Source: Methanosarcina sp. UBA293 (GTDB lineage Archaea > Halobacteriota > Methanosarcinia > Methanosarcinales > Methanosarcinaceae). Taken from it: a stretch of DNA of 64,000 bases. A program made the translations under genes and the position numbers. Of this stretch, positions 38,260 through 47,285 are shown one piece after another (within the stretch, counting starts at the first letter, position 1; every line of letters starts with the position of its first letter). The stretch lies in assembly GCA_002499445.1 (NCBI GenBank), contig DALS01000010.1, positions 1-64,000 on the forward strand, read 5' to 3'. The notes below the pieces were generated by a model. That model saw only the letters and a program-made list of their open reading frames with translations. It was not told where the DNA came from and ran no database searches.

Positions 38260-39123
38260 GTGAAAATGAGAACAAAAATTATGCTTATGCTCCTCGCCCT
38301 GCTGGTGGTCTTCGTATCGGGCTGCATGGATCAAAAAAAGGAAATAGTTGTTGAAAAGCCTGGCAATATTTCAAATTATGAATTTGAAGTTTTTCTTAAC
38401 GATTCGAGCAACCAGACGCTTGCAAATACTACCACGTTCTATCTGCTAGAAAACAATACAGAGATGCAGGTTGTAAACATTGTAGTAAATACTAGCAAGC
38501 TTGAGATCTATCCCCCCGAAACCCTGAGCGGAGGTTCAGAGGAAAACCCTATTGAGAATTTTGTACTGCTCGTTGACCCTGCAAACGAGACCAAACCAGA
38601 CCCTCAAATCTTTGAAGAGCTTCCCAGCAGAAACGAGACCTCGGCTATTAATTATACCCTGACTCAGAAAGTTAGCCGGAGTATGAAAGTTATAAACCTG
38701 GAGTTCAAAGAACCTGTAACAGGTTTTATTGCATATACGCTCGAAATTCCGAAAACTCAGAGCTTTACATTCCTTAAACCTAATTCCGAATTCATTCGTG
38801 TAGTGCTTCCCGAAGGATATGTCACTGGCAACAGGGTATTCGGAATAGCAAGACCAGAGCCTGCGAATGTGACCTTTGATGAAAAAGGAAGGCAAACCCT
38901 CTTGTGGATCTCGTCAAAAATGGGAGATCGAGAAAAGACTATTCAGGTTAAATATTATACCAAGTCGGCGCCTCTATATTTCTCAGCATCAATTATAGCT
39001 CTTCTCTGCGGAGTTGTCCTTGTACTTTTGCATTATGCCAGGAGCAGAAAAGAACTTGAGTCCGTCCAAGGAATTTTCGAGCTCGAAAAAGAGTACAACC
39101 AGAAACGGCAAAGAAGAAAATAA
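38260..39123 (+). CDS. Secreted lipoprotein with C-terminal membrane anchor (DUF5803-like)
   Basis: 287 aa from GTG 38260, which follows GGGAGA by 9 nt; the open frame upstream to 38209 is unsupported. The signal peptide ends in a lipobox VSGC. An extracellular beta-rich domain with many N-x-S/T sites follows (NISNYEFEVFLNDSSNQT, in part), then one membrane helix (SIIALLCGVVLVLLHY) and a basic tail. Similar proteins are known only as archaeal unknowns. Not in an obvious operon. Confidence 0.65.
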   Translation: MKMRTKIMLMLLALLVVFVSGCMDQKKEIVVEKPGNISNYEFEVFLNDSSNQTLANTTTFYLLENNTEMQVVNIVVNTSKLEIYPPETLSGGSEENPIENFVLLVDPANETKPDPQIFEELPSRNETSAINYTLTQKVSRSMKVINLEFKEPVTGFIAYTLEIPKTQSFTFLKPNSEFIRVVLPEGYVTGNRVFGIARPEPANVTFDEKGRQTLLWISSKMGDREKTIQVKYYTKSAPLYFSASIIALLCGVVLVLLHYARSRKELESVQGIFELEKEYNQKRQRRK

Positions 39124-39255
39124 TTCTGGAGAAACTCCTTCTCCGAATTTACTTTTTATTCATAGTACATTATATTTTTAGTCAAGTTTCTCTAATATTC
39201 TTCTTGGAGATTCTGACTAAAATATTTATGACAGATCTCACATATCATCTCATTG

Positions 39256-39936
39256 ATGAAAGACTGGGGAAGAATTCGGTATAAATATCTCTGTTTACCA
39301 GAACCAACATCTGAGGCTATTACCCCTATTGTTGGTACCCTCCTTATGTCTCTGATTCTATTCGTACTGGCAAGTGCGATTGCTATTTGTTTCTTTAATA
39401 TTGCTGGGGAGGGTGCAAGCTCTCAACCGTTAATGGCAAAGATTTCACTTGAATCATGTGAGGGAGGAATTCGTTATGCACAAAAAGGTGAAAGTGCAAG
39501 TTTTGAAAACAATACGATCGTGCTCATTCATGAGGGCGGTAGTCCTCTCCCCTTTGATGCCATATCCATAAAGATTTCAGGCGATGGAAACTGCTTCCAA
39601 GGTGTATTTGGGGCAGGAGAGCAGATTACAGGATATGTAGAAGTTATTTACCAGAACCTGAGCCCGACAGGAAAAAATCCCAAATATAAGTCTCAAAATA
39701 AAGAAATGCTTAAAGATTATTTATGGAGCGTTGGAGAGAAACTAGTACTCCATGGAAATGACAGCGCCGTAAGTTCTATAAAATCTAGTGTAAGAGCAAG
39801 TGTAAATGGGGATTATAATACTTCTGACAATTACGGCTTCAAGGCAGGTTCTGAAATCACATTGAAAGTTATTGATGTTAAAAGCGGTACTGTCATTGCT
39901 GAACAGAGAGCTATTGTAAAACATGCAAAAAAATAA
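39256..39936 (+). CDS. Archaeal type IV pilin-like protein
   Basis: 226 aa from ATG 39256. Near the N-terminus EAITPIVGTLLMSLILFVLASAIA fits the archaeal pilin class-III-like signal (a short leader, then a hydrophobic helix beginning at the Ala-Ile-Thr-Pro site), recognised by A24 peptidases. The remainder is a beta-rich extracellular domain of the type IV pilin N-terminal domain family. It could be a pilus or surface-filament subunit processed by the peptidase at 2.5 kb. Confidence 0.75.
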   Translation: MKDWGRIRYKYLCLPEPTSEAITPIVGTLLMSLILFVLASAIAICFFNIAGEGASSQPLMAKISLESCEGGIRYAQKGESASFENNTIVLIHEGGSPLPFDAISIKISGDGNCFQGVFGAGEQITGYVEVIYQNLSPTGKNPKYKSQNKEMLKDYLWSVGEKLVLHGNDSAVSSIKSSVRASVNGDYNTSDNYGFKAGSEITLKVIDVKSGTVIAEQRAIVKHAKK

Positions 39937-40098
39937 TTTTTTAGCTTATCGTTTTTTATAATGTGCTTTCTGTAATCTTATTAACAGTGAAAGTGTTATT
40001 TCTGCTTTTTTCTTCGATAAAAAGTTTCTCGATCGATAATTTTATAAAATACTTGTTTGTATGAGTTTGAGCGTAATAGTGTAATTTAGCGTTAACGT

Positions 40099-40122
40099 CT
40101 TTATGTTGCGCCTAACATAATG
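40099..40122. promoter_or_regulatory. ModE-type dyad, fmd distal site
   Basis: CTTTAT-N12-ATAATG, with inner arms TTATGTT and AACATAA, a perfect 7-bp inverted repeat around GCGCCT. About 250 bp before the strongest site. Confidence 0.55.
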
Positions 40123-40263
40123 ATCAAAACCAAGTTCTGGAATCTGTCGCACTGATGATCTTTAACCTCACCTTCTATTCCGGAGCCTGGAGTGTTAACT
40201 TAACCCAATAAGATAGGCTGAATTTCTGTCAAAAAATAACTTAGATCACAGTACCTTCCAATC

Positions 40264-40287
40264 AGTTATGTTTATTTCTACATAATG
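40264..40287. promoter_or_regulatory. ModE-type dyad, fmd middle site
   Basis: AGTTAT-N12-ATAATG, sharing GTTATGTTTATTT with the proximal site but with an imperfect right arm. It lies about 25 bp upstream of the TATA-like element. Confidence 0.55.
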
Positions 40288-40345
40288 CGATGTATCGGGC
40301 CCCTCTCCCCCTTAATATTATATTTCCGGGCATCCCATTCTTCTG

Positions 40346-40369
40346 CGTTATGTTTATTTAAACATAACG
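40346..40369. promoter_or_regulatory. ModE-type operator, fmd proximal site (perfect palindrome)
   Basis: CGTTATGTTT and AAACATAACG are exact 10-bp inverted repeats separated by ATTT. The outer half-sites and 12-bp spacing (CGTTAT-N12-ATAACG) equal the published form of the Escherichia coli modA operator. It covers the expected transcription start of fmdE. Confidence 0.7.
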
Positions 40370-40393
40370 GTAAGTCCTACGGTGGTGTACATA

Positions 40394-40996
40394 TTGCATA
40401 AGAATTCAGATCAAGAAAAACACAGCATGGAGGCAATCCTGAAGCAGGTAAAGGATCCTGAGCTGCTTTCACAAATTGAAAAGCTCGTCCCCTTTCACGG
40501 CTTCCTGACCTCTGGGGCATTAATCGGCATCCAGATGCTCAATATTGCAAGAAGAGAGCTCAATATCCAGGATGGGGAACGCATATATGTGACCTGCGAA
40601 ACGAAAAGCTGCATGCCTGATCCCTTTCAGATCCTTGCCGGAGCAACAATCGGAAACAATGGGTTAAAGATCGTGAACTTGGGAAAAATAGCGGTAACAG
40701 TAAACAAGCAGGCTCCAGAAGGAGTTCACAGCATAAAAGGCGTCCGAATCATCCTTGATCATGAGAAGACAAAGGACTATCCAAAACTCCATGCCTGGTA
40801 CCTGAACACAGAAAAACTTCCTCATGAGGAGGTTGTTCCAATTCTTCTCTCTGCAGGAGAAAAAGTGTATTCCTGGAAATTTGTGGACTTAGAAGTTCCG
40901 GTTCGAAGGAAGAAGCGGATACAATGCTGTAAAACTTGCAGTGAAATGTTCATTCAACATGATAACGAGCTGCTGTGCGGCGAATGCACAGAATAA
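40394..40996 (+). CDS. fmdE: Formylmethanofuran dehydrogenase subunit E
   Basis: 200 aa from TTG 40394, which has GGTGGT (40381-40386) 7 nt upstream; GTG 40382 and ATG 40427 are alternatives. The FmdE domain has FHGFLTSGALIGIQML and VTCETKSCMPDPFQILAGATIGN, with Cys and His ligands for metal, and the C-terminus ends in a zinc ribbon CCKTCSEMF...CGECTE. It is the first gene of the operon encoding the enzyme that reversibly reduces CO2 to formylmethanofuran. The role of FmdE is not settled; it may handle metal or molybdopterin. Confidence 0.88.
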   Translation: MHKNSDQEKHSMEAILKQVKDPELLSQIEKLVPFHGFLTSGALIGIQMLNIARRELNIQDGERIYVTCETKSCMPDPFQILAGATIGNNGLKIVNLGKIAVTVNKQAPEGVHSIKGVRIILDHEKTKDYPKLHAWYLNTEKLPHEEVVPILLSAGEKVYSWKFVDLEVPVRRKKRIQCCKTCSEMFIQHDNELLCGECTE

Positions 40997-41014
40997 CGTT
41001 AAGAGGTAAGCAAA

Positions 41015-42055
41015 ATGCAAAATGATAAGCGATTGGCTGTCTTTGCCGAAAAAAAAGACAAGCAGCTGATCTATTCGCCTGAAAAATGCATTGGCTGCGG
41101 CACCTGCGTGCAGGCATGCCCCAAAGACAACCTAGCAATTGGAGCTGTTGGCGCTATAACAAGAGGGCTTCTTGATGCTGATTTCCTGGAGATAAAGGAT
41201 AGTGAAAAGTGCATTGTTTGCGGAATTTGTGCAAAAGTTTGCCCCACAGGTGCACTTGAGTTGAAGCAGGAAGGAAAATCCCTCGCTGATATTTCCTACC
41301 TTTTCAGGGCTATGAAACCAACATCAGTAAATGAAAGCTGCGTCCACTGCGGGCTCTGTGAGGATATCTGTCCTCAGGGCTGTATTGAGGTAACCCGTGA
41401 AATTTCAACGGACGGGAGCCTGAAGCTGGTCGGAAAGACCCATATCGATTCGGAATACTGTGTCCACTGTGGTTGGTGTGCTGCGGTGTGTCCAATGCAT
41501 GCGATTTCCGTGGAAACTCCCTTTGCAGGGCGCTGGACCCTGGATGAAAATACCTGTCAGACCTGCCATACGTGCACTGAAGTGTGTCCTGCAAATGCCC
41601 TTTTCAACAAAGAGGCCAAACCCGGAGAAAGAGTTGAAAAAGTAACGCACAGACCGGATGCCTGTATCTACTGCGGAGCCTGTGCGATTGCCTGTCCTGT
41701 GAAAGCTATTGATGTCAGAAAAACTGAGATTCTTCCCGATATGGAGAAAAAAGGCGTTCTTGAGAAAAGGCTGCTTGAAGCTCCTGTTCCAGAGACTCTG
41801 TCCCGTACAACCCTGGAAACTGATGAAGCTGCATGCCTGGGTTGCGGGAACTGCGTAATTGTCTGTCCGGTAAATGCTCTCGATAACCGTGAACTTGCTG
41901 CAGGACACCTGAATAACATGGACGAAAAATCTCTTCTTGAGGTTAAAAATGGAAAAATTTCGGTAATAAACCAGGACCTCTGCGGGGAGGACGGTACATG
42001 TGCCTTTATCTGTCCTGTCGACGCGATCCGGCTTGTAAAAAGAGAGGTGGAATAA
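41015..42055 (+). CDS. fmdF: Formylmethanofuran dehydrogenase polyferredoxin subunit F
   Basis: 346 aa with seven canonical CxxCxxCxxxCP motifs (CIGCGTC, CIVCGIC, CVHCGLC, CVHCGWC, CQTCHTC, CIYCGAC, CLGCGNC). An eighth near the C-terminus, CGEDGTCAFICP, has Asp in place of the second Cys. That gives up to sixteen cysteines' worth of paired 2[4Fe-4S] units forming an electron wire to the molybdopterin subunit FmdB. It begins 18 bp after fmdE and ends directly against fmdA. Confidence 0.93.
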   Translation: MQNDKRLAVFAEKKDKQLIYSPEKCIGCGTCVQACPKDNLAIGAVGAITRGLLDADFLEIKDSEKCIVCGICAKVCPTGALELKQEGKSLADISYLFRAMKPTSVNESCVHCGLCEDICPQGCIEVTREISTDGSLKLVGKTHIDSEYCVHCGWCAAVCPMHAISVETPFAGRWTLDENTCQTCHTCTEVCPANALFNKEAKPGERVEKVTHRPDACIYCGACAIACPVKAIDVRKTEILPDMEKKGVLEKRLLEAPVPETLSRTTLETDEAACLGCGNCVIVCPVNALDNRELAAGHLNNMDEKSLLEVKNGKISVINQDLCGEDGTCAFICPVDAIRLVKREVE

Positions 42056-43810
42056 ATGGCAGGAACAATTGCAATCAAGAATGGATACGTCTTTGATCCC
42101 CTGAACGAAATAAATGGAGAAATTATGGATATCTTCGTCAGGGACGGAAAAGTTGTAAGAGAGCTTTCTGCAGCCGAACTGAAAGACGCAAAGGTTATTG
42201 ATGCTTCTGGCATGACAGTAATGCCCGGAGGAGTTGATTCCCATTCTCACGTTGCAGGCGCAAAGGTTAACGCCGGCAGGTCGATGCGTCCAGAAGATCA
42301 TTATAAAGCAACTCTCCAGAAGACTTCACTCACCCATTCCGGTTCAGGTTACACTGTGCCCTCGGTCTACAAACAAGGGTACGATTACGCAGCAATGGGC
42401 TATACAACTGTCTTTGAAGCTGCGATTCCTCCTCTTGAAGCTCGCCACACCCATGAAGAGATGCGGGCAACTCCGCTCCTTGACATGGGAGGGTACCTGA
42501 TACTTGGAAACAATTTCTTTTTGATGCGTTATCTCCGGGATGGAGACATAGAAAAGGCTGCTGCTTATGTAGCCTGGATGATGAAAACTCACAAGTCCTA
42601 TGGAATTAAGTGTGTCAACCCTGCAGGAGTAGAAAACTGGGGCTGGGGTAAAAATGTACACTCTCTTGATGAAGCCAACATCCATTTCGAGATTACCCCA
42701 AGAGAGACTATAAAAGGGCTTAGTGAGGTCAATGAACTCCTCGGCATGCCTGTACCTCTTCACCTGCATGCAAATAACCTGGGACATCCTGGCTGCTATG
42801 AAATTACTAAAGATTCCCTCCAAATCCTCGACGGCATAAAGCCCAGGCAGAACATGGATGTGGAATGGGCCGAAACCAAAATGGACCCTGCAAGGGACCG
42901 TTCCGTATATCTTGCTCACATGATGTTCAACAGTTTTGCAGGCACTACCTGGGGAGACTGTGAATCCGGAGTAAAAGACATTGCAGGCTACATCAACAAC
43001 AAAGACCATGTAGTAATCGATAGTGGATGCACGCCCTTCGGTGAAGCCACGGTTATGACCGGAGATGGGCCTGCCATCCAAGACATGTACAAGCTTACAG
43101 GAAACAAGTGGTCGAATACTGACGTTGAGATGGAAGGTGGATCAGGTGTTATCCCCTTTACTTACCTCAAGTCCAACCCGGTACACAGTTTGCAGTGGGC
43201 AATGGGGCTTGAATGTCTCCTGCTTATCAACGACCCCTGGAAGACCATCATGACTACCGACAGTCCGAACGGCGGACCGTTTACGAAATATCCTGAGGTT
43301 ATGACCTGGATCATGTCCGAAGCTTTCAGGAAGCAGACCTTCAGTGAGTGCCACAAGTGGGCAAACGACAGGAGTGCACTCGGAGGAATAAACCGGGAAC
43401 TTTCCCTCTATGACCTTGCAATTCTTACCAGGGCTAACCCTGCCCGGACAATAGGCATGGCGCACAGGAAAGGTTCTCTTGGCGTGGGAGCTGATGGAGA
43501 CATTACTGTTTACGATATTAACCCACAGCAGCTTGATTCAAACAACTATGAGGCTCTCCTCCGTGCCTTCAGGAAGGCGGAATACACCGTGAAGGGCGGC
43601 GAAATCGTGGCTGTTAAAGGAGAAATTGTTTCCTTGCCTGAGAAGCGGACTTACTATTCCGAAGTGCATGTGGAAGGCGAGAAAGAAAAAGAGATGCTGG
43701 CTGACGTGAAGGAGTGGTTCAGGTACTACACTCTGGGCTTTGCAAACTACCCGACTCCAGAGAAATATCTGGCAAATCCGACTCCCATACAGGTTAACGG
43801 TGAGAGGTGA
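42056..43810 (+). CDS. fmdA: Formylmethanofuran dehydrogenase subunit A (amidohydrolase)
   Basis: 584 aa amidohydrolase-fold subunit. Binuclear zinc ligands start at DSHSH (His63, His65), with further His in HLHANNLGHPG and an Asp in TTDSPNGG. It catalyses condensation of formate with methanofuran at the end of an internal formate channel from FmdB. The ATG abuts the fmdF stop with no gap. Confidence 0.94.
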   Translation: MAGTIAIKNGYVFDPLNEINGEIMDIFVRDGKVVRELSAAELKDAKVIDASGMTVMPGGVDSHSHVAGAKVNAGRSMRPEDHYKATLQKTSLTHSGSGYTVPSVYKQGYDYAAMGYTTVFEAAIPPLEARHTHEEMRATPLLDMGGYLILGNNFFLMRYLRDGDIEKAAAYVAWMMKTHKSYGIKCVNPAGVENWGWGKNVHSLDEANIHFEITPRETIKGLSEVNELLGMPVPLHLHANNLGHPGCYEITKDSLQILDGIKPRQNMDVEWAETKMDPARDRSVYLAHMMFNSFAGTTWGDCESGVKDIAGYINNKDHVVIDSGCTPFGEATVMTGDGPAIQDMYKLTGNKWSNTDVEMEGGSGVIPFTYLKSNPVHSLQWAMGLECLLLINDPWKTIMTTDSPNGGPFTKYPEVMTWIMSEAFRKQTFSECHKWANDRSALGGINRELSLYDLAILTRANPARTIGMAHRKGSLGVGADGDITVYDINPQQLDSNNYEALLRAFRKAEYTVKGGEIVAVKGEIVSLPEKRTYYSEVHVEGEKEKEMLADVKEWFRYYTLGFANYPTPEKYLANPTPIQVNGER

Positions 43811-43814
43811 AGTT

Positions 43815-44681
43815 ATGACAGAGGGAGTACTTATTCATAAAAAAGCCGATGCCGGCGAAATTGCCGGAGAAATCAAAGAAGTAACGCTTATTCCTAAAAA
43901 AGAGATTGATATTAAACTGGAAGCCGATGTTATAACTCCTGATTCCTTTGCAGGCAAAAGTGCCGAAGAAATAGGAATGCTATCCATCTGGCAGGGGCCA
44001 AAAACCTATCCTCTTTCCGATTTCTTTGAAGTGATAGGCAATGGAGGCAGTTCTGCAGACGAGACTCAGATCCGTATAAAAGGGGACGCAACGAGGGTCA
44101 AAAGGATCGGAGAAGGCATGAGCGCAGGAAAAATCGAAATTGAAGGTTCTGCAGGCATGCATGTCGGAACCGGGATGAAAGGAGGCGAGATCGTCGTTTA
44201 CGGAGATGTGGATTCCTGGGCCGGCATGGAAATGCTAGGTGGGCTTCTGCACATTAAAGGCAATGCCGGTGACCACGTGGGCTGTGCTTACAGAGGAAAG
44301 TGGCACGGTATGAAAGGCGGCAGAATCATGATCGAAGGCTCAGCCCGGCACCAGCTCGGGGGCGGCATGGACGGCGGAGAAATTCTCGTGGAAGGAAAAG
44401 TTGAAAGTTTTTGCGGAATTCGTCAGAACGGTGGGCTTATTGTCGTAAATGGTGGAGCTCTCCGCGGTGTGGGCGCAGAAATGGCAGGCGGAACCATAGT
44501 TATCGGGGGCAAAATCGAGCGCTTTGCTCCTGGTTTCGAATTCGTATCTATGGAAAACAAGGTCACTTCGGGCGAAGTTGAGTTAATAGGCGAATTCAAG
44601 AAGTTTACAGGGGACTATGCGATCAGCAAGAGGGCAAAAGGAGCTCTCTATGTGTCTGCAGACGCAAACCCGGAGCTCTGA
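43815..44681 (+). CDS. fmdC: Formylmethanofuran dehydrogenase subunit C
   Basis: 288 aa from ATG 43815 after GAGGTGA; the upstream 25 codons overlap fmdA and are not used. The body is a right-handed beta-helix of repeated GxxxGxxxxxxG units (GMSAGKIEIEGSAG, GMKGGEIVVYGD, GMDGGEILVEGK), related to the glutamate synthase C-terminal domain. It holds subunits A, B and D together. Four bp after fmdA. Confidence 0.93.
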   Translation: MTEGVLIHKKADAGEIAGEIKEVTLIPKKEIDIKLEADVITPDSFAGKSAEEIGMLSIWQGPKTYPLSDFFEVIGNGGSSADETQIRIKGDATRVKRIGEGMSAGKIEIEGSAGMHVGTGMKGGEIVVYGDVDSWAGMEMLGGLLHIKGNAGDHVGCAYRGKWHGMKGGRIMIEGSARHQLGGGMDGGEILVEGKVESFCGIRQNGGLIVVNGGALRGVGAEMAGGTIVIGGKIERFAPGFEFVSMENKVTSGEVELIGEFKKFTGDYAISKRAKGALYVSADANPEL

Positions 44682-44691
44682 GGTGAGAGGT

Positions 44692-45087
44692 ATGGAAGTA
44701 TTACTCCTTTCCGGAAGTACAATTGATGAAGGCAGGCTTGCCAAAGGCGGGGACAAGTTCACGGATGATTACACTATGGAGTGTGCGTCCTGCTGGATTT
44801 CTCCTGTGGATTTCGTGTCCCTTGGTTCCCCTAATAAGGTAAAAGTAACAAGCAGAAACGGAAAACATTCAATTGTTGTTTATGCGAAATGTACGGATTC
44901 AGTCCAGCCTGGGCACGTGTTCATGCCAAGGGCTATCTGGGCGAATGTTGTCGTCGACCCTGATACCCTTTCTACGGGTTCCCCTCTCTATAAGGGTGCA
45001 CCCGTAAACGTTGAGCCTACTGATGATGAAGAAGAAGTTCTCAGCGCCGAAGAAGTAGTGCTGAAAGTTTATTGCGGAGGACAGTGA
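44692..45087 (+). CDS. fmdD: Formylmethanofuran dehydrogenase subunit D
   Basis: 131 aa molybdopterin-dinucleotide-binding barrel (LLLSGSTIDEGRLAKGGDKF; PVDFVSLGSPNKVKV; PGHVFMPRAIWANVVVDPDT, in part). In this enzyme the C-terminal domain of other molybdoenzymes is split off as FmdD and completes the cofactor site of FmdB. It uses ATG 44692, 10 bp after fmdC. Confidence 0.92.
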   Translation: MEVLLLSGSTIDEGRLAKGGDKFTDDYTMECASCWISPVDFVSLGSPNKVKVTSRNGKHSIVVYAKCTDSVQPGHVFMPRAIWANVVVDPDTLSTGSPLYKGAPVNVEPTDDEEEVLSAEEVVLKVYCGGQ

Positions 45088-45089
45088 GC

Positions 45090-46391
45090 ATGATTTACAA
45101 AAACATTGTCTGTCCGGTCTGCGGGGCAGCCTGTGATGATATCCAGGTTGAGTTCGGGGACGGAAAGATTGAGGCTAGAAATGCATGTAAAATGGGAAAT
45201 GCCAAGTTCAAGGAGGTCGTAAGCTCCCACAGGCTCAGGCAGCCCCTTATAAAAGCTGGCGGAAAACTGTCCCCTGCAGCCTGGGATGAAGCTCTTGAAA
45301 GAGCTGCCGATATTCTTGTTTCGGCAAAGCGTCCCCTCCTTTTCATGGGCAGTGAAACATCCTGCGAAGCGCATGAAGTAGGACTCAAGATAGGAGAATA
45401 CCTGGGTGCTATTGTCGACTCTAACGCAACCATCTGCCATGGACCAACAGCAATGGGAATTCAGGAATCCGGAAAAGTCGGTGCAACCGAAGGTCAGAAG
45501 AAAAACAGAGGCGATCTCATTGTTTACTGGGGAACAAATCCTCTCGAATCCATGCCAAGACAGATGTCAAGGTACGGAGTTTTTCCGAGAGGCTACTGGA
45601 CCAAGCGCGGGCGTTTTGATAGGACAGTTATCACGGTAGACCCAAGAAAAACCCCGACCACTGAAGCTTCTGACCTGCATGTGCAGCTCAACCCCGGCTC
45701 GGACTATGAACTCATAAGTGCACTTCTCACCCTGCTCCATGGAAAAGCTCCTCACCCATCGGTAGAAGAGATCACAGGAGTCCCAATTTCTGTCATGGAA
45801 GAGATGCTCGATATGATGAAGAACTGCAACTTCGGAGCTATCTCAGTTGGGCTCGGGCTCTCCTCCTCCATAGGAAAGCACAGGAACGCCGAAATTGCCA
45901 TGAACCTGGTAAAGGAACTGAACAACTATGCCAAGTTCACTCTTGGAGCTCTCCGTGGCCACTGTAACGTTGCAGGCTTTAACCAGGTCGCTTCCTACAT
46001 GTACGGCTATCCTTTCGGGCTTGATTTCACACGCGGACACCCCCGTTATAACCCAGGGGAATTCACAACCGTGGACGTGCTGCGAGAAAAAGACGTGGAT
46101 GCTGCCCTTGTGATGTGTGCTGACCTTGTCTGCCACATCCCTGCCGACTGCGCCTCTTACCTTGCTGAAATCCCCATGGTCTGCCTGGATATTGCTCCCT
46201 GCCCGACCACAGCTGCCTCGGATATCGTACTTCCGGGAGTCATTGATGCCATGGAATGTGACGGAACCTTCTACAGGCTTGACGATCTGCCGGTTCATTT
46301 CGAACCCTTCACAACTTCGCCCTTCGAGTTTACGAAGAGCAACGAAGATACTTTGAAGCAGCTCTTTGAGAAGATTAAAGCAAGGAAGTAA
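45090..46391 (+). CDS. fmdB: Formylmethanofuran dehydrogenase subunit B, molybdopterin catalytic subunit
   Basis: 433 aa from ATG 45090 (GGAGG 9 nt upstream). An N-terminal [4Fe-4S] set is C8, C11, C15 and C33. The presumed metal ligand is Cys116 in NATICHGPTAMG, so this is a cysteine and not a selenocysteine enzyme. Further molybdopterin motifs are VYWGTNPLESMPR and VDPRKTPTTE. It reduces CO2 to formate, which passes to FmdA. The E-F-A-C-D-B gene order is that of the Methanosarcina molybdenum isoenzyme. Confidence 0.93.
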   Translation: MIYKNIVCPVCGAACDDIQVEFGDGKIEARNACKMGNAKFKEVVSSHRLRQPLIKAGGKLSPAAWDEALERAADILVSAKRPLLFMGSETSCEAHEVGLKIGEYLGAIVDSNATICHGPTAMGIQESGKVGATEGQKKNRGDLIVYWGTNPLESMPRQMSRYGVFPRGYWTKRGRFDRTVITVDPRKTPTTEASDLHVQLNPGSDYELISALLTLLHGKAPHPSVEEITGVPISVMEEMLDMMKNCNFGAISVGLGLSSSIGKHRNAEIAMNLVKELNNYAKFTLGALRGHCNVAGFNQVASYMYGYPFGLDFTRGHPRYNPGEFTTVDVLREKDVDAALVMCADLVCHIPADCASYLAEIPMVCLDIAPCPTTAASDIVLPGVIDAMECDGTFYRLDDLPVHFEPFTTSPFEFTKSNEDTLKQLFEKIKARK

Positions 46392-46455
46392 ATAATTACT
46401 CCTTAAATTTTCTTTTTTAAGTGTAAATTGAAGGAAAGAACAATGAATAAGGGAA

Positions 46456-46481
46456 GGAGTAGTTTCTCTCCTACTCTTTTT
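46456..46481 (+). terminator. Terminator-like hairpin after fmdB
   Basis: GAGTAG pairs with CTACTC (loop TTTCTCTC), immediately followed by a run of T with one C. It lies 65 bp after the fmdB stop and is a plausible end of the fmd transcript. Confidence 0.45.
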
Positions 46482-46556
46482 CTTGGAAACTTAAGGTGGC
46501 GGTTTAGTTCTTCTGATCCGCTCCTAAGAACTTTGGGCTTGAAGCTCTCATGCCCG

Positions 46557-47285
46557 TTAATTTTGAGATATTATTGCATGATATTTGTATTCGTAATACA
46601 TTGATTTTACAAAAGTAGTTTCAAAATCATATCTATCTGCTATCTCTTTAACTGTGTAGGGGTTGTGAGCAAATCCGAGGATATCTCTTGGGCGATTGTT
46701 CATGCTTGCCGATAATATAACCTTTAACTCAAAACCTATTTTGCGTAAAATTTTCCAGAGGTCTGCATCTTGTGAGAACAATCCTATTTTCCATAATGGG
46801 TACAAGCGGGGATCCAAGATGTCGAATAATACTATTTTACCCCCTTTATTAAGGTAACTTGATGCATTAAAGAGAAAGCTATCGATTTCTTGTAATGTCA
46901 AATATTGAACCACTCCAGTTGCGGTTATTCGATCAAAGGAGCATTCCAGTTTATTCCAGACAGTTTTGTCATCAGCCTGGATTAACGATATATTCTCACA
47001 TTTTCTTCCTCTGATTCTTTTGCTTGCTTCGTCAAGCATGGATGCTGAGAAGTCAACTCCTATCATCTTTTCATATTCTGGCGCATAGTAAACCAGGAGT
47101 TCGCCTGCACCGCATCCAAAGTCAAGCAGGGTTTTGCCTCCATCCAGATGGAACAGTTTTTCCCTTGCTTCCATAGAAAGAAATTCTTCAGCCGAAGATC
47201 TATGGCCACCGTCTCTCCTACCCGCAAAAAACTCTATCCAGAACTTCTTTTGTTTGGACAGTTTTTTTTCATGATCCCCAAACAT
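46557..47285 (-). CDS. SAM-dependent class I methyltransferase
   Basis: 242 aa. Motif I is LLDFGCGAGELLVYY (about 61-75), the acidic post-I residue is in MIGVDFSASML, and later strands show VVQYLTLQEID and GGKIVLFDILDP. The C-terminal part gives no substrate clue. It is convergent with the fmd operon and alone. ATG 47285. Confidence 0.8.
   Translation of the reverse strand: MFGDHEKKLSKQKKFWIEFFAGRRDGGHRSSAEEFLSMEAREKLFHLDGGKTLLDFGCGAGELLVYYAPEYEKMIGVDFSASMLDEASKRIRGRKCENISLIQADDKTVWNKLECSFDRITATGVVQYLTLQEIDSFLFNASSYLNKGGKIVLFDILDPRLYPLWKIGLFSQDADLWKILRKIGFELKVILSASMNNRPRDILGFAHNPYTVKEIADRYDFETTFVKSMYYEYKYHAIISQN

Larger units (their letters stand above)
39937..40381. promoter_or_regulatory. 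Promoter region of the fmd operon
   Basis: 445 bp with no gene. It contains three 24-bp ModE-type dyads (annotated separately) and a TATA-like TTAATATTATATTTCC (about 40311-40326). With archaeal spacing the transcription start would fall about 40345-40350, at the left end of the strongest dyad. No Moco riboswitch-like structure is visible. Confidence 0.6.

Noticed and set aside
40081..40381. Possible molybdenum-cofactor riboswitch before fmdE
   Set aside because: No multi-stem conserved RNA pattern is visible; the palindromes are explained better as protein operators.
41405..42301. 298-codon minus-strand frame opposite fmdF/fmdA
   Set aside because: It is a shadow of the polyferredoxin gene, produced by its Cys/Gly codon bias; no start signal or recognisable domain.
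42344..43081. 245-codon minus-strand frame
   Set aside because: Shadow of fmdA, whose amidohydrolase motifs are unmistakable.
45430..45450. Possible selenocysteine at the FmdB metal ligand
   Set aside because: The codon at residue 116 is TGC (Cys), not TGA, and there is no in-frame stop.
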